Part shown: positions 14,489 to 15,399 of the stretch, piece by piece | How positions within the stretch are numbered: position 1 is the stretch's first letter | Layout of the letters: every line of letters starts with the position of its first letter | NCBI GenBank assembly: GCA_036745875.1 | Contig: DAIOFH010000095.1 | Coordinates: 1-15,399 of the forward strand | Length of the DNA: 15,399 nt | Source of the DNA: DAIOFH01 sp036745875 | GTDB taxonomy: Bacteria; Planctomycetota; SZUA-567 | Reading direction: 5' to 3' | Translations under genes and position numbers: made by a program | Notes under the pieces: generated by a model | Databases searched by the model: none | What the model was told of the DNA's origin: nothing | What the model saw: only the letters and a program-made list of their open reading frames with translations

Positions 14489-15313
14489 TTATTGCAGCGT
14501 TCGCGCCTCGGTAATAATCGCCTCGAGCTCAGTGCATGCGCCGGTCGGATTCGTACCGAGAGTGGCGATGACCGAATGAATGCGTCCGGCATAGTTGCCG
14601 GGTTTCAGCGGAAAGCCGGCAATCATGCGTACAGCCTTTTTCTCGTTTATGCAGTACTCGCGATTGACGGCGAACAGTACCTGGTTGAGGCAGGATATGG
14701 CGCGAACGACATGGGCCGCGACGTAATAGCAGTCTTCCTTGCCGATGTTCGCTTGGGCAAGCATGAGGGAAAATCCCATTTCAAATACGAATGTGTTTAA
14801 AATCGCCTCGCGGAGCGCTTCGGGATAGGGGAGCGTCTTTGCCTTAAGCGCGCCGAGCCGTCCGTCGGTTTCGGCGAGCACCCTGGCTATGGCCAACTCT
14901 CCCGCGTACATGGCGTTTATGTAGGCATGGGGATGCCCGGTCTGGTAATGCGCGCTGACTCTTCCCGCGCGGCAATCTTCGACCGCCTGGCCGACACGGT
15001 CGACGTCCCTGAGAATGATGTCGACATGCTTGCCGTCGACAACCAGCCAGCCGCCGCCATTGACCCAATTTCCCCATGCCCCCGGCGGCGCTATCAGGTC
15101 CCCGCGATGCTCGTCGTCAAGGTCCTGCGCCGCACTGGCCAATGCGGGCAAGTCCAACGCATCAGCGCCGGAATAGTATACTCCGACGTCATAATCGGAG
15201 TCGGCGTTGTGGGTTGCGCGCGCCCTGGAACCTCCGAGCACGACGCCTGCCACGCCGCCTTGGTATTTCAGACGATCGGATATCCTGGCTATCAACCTGT
15301 CGTCGCTGTTCAC
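14489..15313 (-). CDS. Stand-alone nucleotidyltransferase-domain protein
   Basis: This 274-residue protein has the polymerase-beta-type nucleotidyltransferase fold, which transfers a nucleoside monophosphate to an acceptor. The motif GGSRARATHNADSDYDVGVYY gives the two metal-binding residues Asp40 and Asp42. GKHVDIILRD supplies the third carboxylate, Asp98. A helical C-terminal half follows. The motif WGNWVNGGGWLVVDG is characteristic of a widespread, uncharacterised group of such proteins. The acceptor is unknown; antibiotic-type and toxin/antitoxin-type members share the fold. The start is GTG at 15313, with GGAAAGG about 8 nt upstream and a GTGA overlap with an upstream open frame. The frame is also open without a start codon to the window edge. 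It does not look related to the sugar operon. Confidence 0.85.
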   Translation of the reverse strand: MNSDDRLIARISDRLKYQGGVAGVVLGGSRARATHNADSDYDVGVYYSGADALDLPALASAAQDLDDEHRGDLIAPPGAWGNWVNGGGWLVVDGKHVDIILRDVDRVGQAVEDCRAGRVSAHYQTGHPHAYINAMYAGELAIARVLAETDGRLGALKAKTLPYPEALREAILNTFVFEMGFSLMLAQANIGKEDCYYVAAHVVRAISCLNQVLFAVNREYCINEKKAVRMIAGFPLKPGNYAGRIHSVIATLGTNPTGACTELEAIITEARTLQ

Positions 15314-15399
15314 TGCCGTTGCCTTTCCATGACGTCCGTACCTGAACCACTGTATCTGTTTTGGCCAACAGGGACAACAAGAAAGGCGCTCCCTCGCGG
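15310..15399 (-). CDS. Possible C-terminal end of an upstream gene, cut by the window edge
   Basis: An open frame enters from the right edge and ends at a TGA that overlaps the GTG of the nucleotidyltransferase gene in GTGA. The 29 visible residues include FLVVPVGQNRYSGSG and end TDVMERQRQ. The 4-nt overlap is the usual sign of a translationally coupled pair, but the piece is too short to recognise and all three frames on this strand are open here. Its function cannot be named. Confidence 0.35.
   Translation of the reverse strand, partial: PRGSAFLVVPVGQNRYSGSGTDVMERQRQ

Noticed and set aside
14423..14800. 125-codon + strand frame over the end of the nucleotidyltransferase gene
   Set aside because: It overlaps the well-supported gene on the other strand, shows no recognisable motif and has no clear ribosome site.
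1..15399. CRISPR arrays, tRNA or rRNA genes, insertion sequences, attachment sites, microcompartment shell genes
   Set aside because: None was seen: no spaced direct repeats, transposase motifs, terminal inverted repeats or shell-protein sequences were found by reading both strands.

Overview
The window is ordinary protein-coding bacterial DNA, roughly 55-60% GC by eye, with dense same-strand operons, ATGA start/stop overlaps and strong Shine-Dalgarno sites. A glycyl radical enzyme (GRE) with its radical-SAM activase, both oxygen-sensitive, points to an anaerobe. The one solute-binding protein has an ordinary signal peptide without a lipobox, which fits a Gram-negative cell better than a Firmicute. 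I cannot name the organism.

Left part, + strand (25-2489): an RbsA-type tandem sugar ABC ATPase and an RbsC-type permease, overlapping by ATGA and closed by a strong terminator at 2516-2541. Their binding protein and any earlier genes lie outside the window. Then comes a separate + strand unit (2689-6011) with its own promoter region. It holds a GRE of the GCVEP-type lyase/dehydratase branch and, overlapping by 4 nt, its activase.

Right part, - strand (14125 down to 6014): an operon-like series of a LyxK-like FGGY carbohydrate kinase, a 3-hexulose-6-phosphate synthase-like (OMPDC superfamily) enzyme, a periplasmic sugar-binding protein, a YtfR-like tandem ATPase, two RbsC/YtfT/YjfF-type permeases, and finally a LacI-family repressor. 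It converges on the GRE unit with only 2 nt between stop codons. The transporter has the YtfQ-YtfR-YtfT-YjfF layout: one binding protein, one double ATPase and two different permeases. In front of the kinase is a near-consensus sigma70 promoter (TTGACA, 17 nt, TACTAT). Just after it lies a 26-bp inverted repeat with 9-bp perfect arms and a central CG, the likely LacI operator. The simplest reading is import of a sugar or sugar acid, phosphorylation, and C-C cleavage or decarboxylation to a pentulose phosphate, under LacI control.

Far right: an AT-rich 363-nt gap that also carries an 18-bp cre-like/LacI-like palindrome, then a stand-alone nucleotidyltransferase-fold gene on the - strand, coupled by GTGA to the end of an open frame that runs off the window.

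The most interesting content is the GRE in a sugar-transport setting. Its catalytic Cys443, Glu445 and Gly777 are present, but several residues that bind glycerol in glycerol dehydratase appear substituted. A second point is the kinase plus HPS-like pair, whose active-site pattern is HPS-like rather than 3-keto-gulonate-6-phosphate decarboxylase-like, with no hexuloisomerase in view. Together these suggest a sugar or polyol pathway whose substrate is not evident from known clusters.
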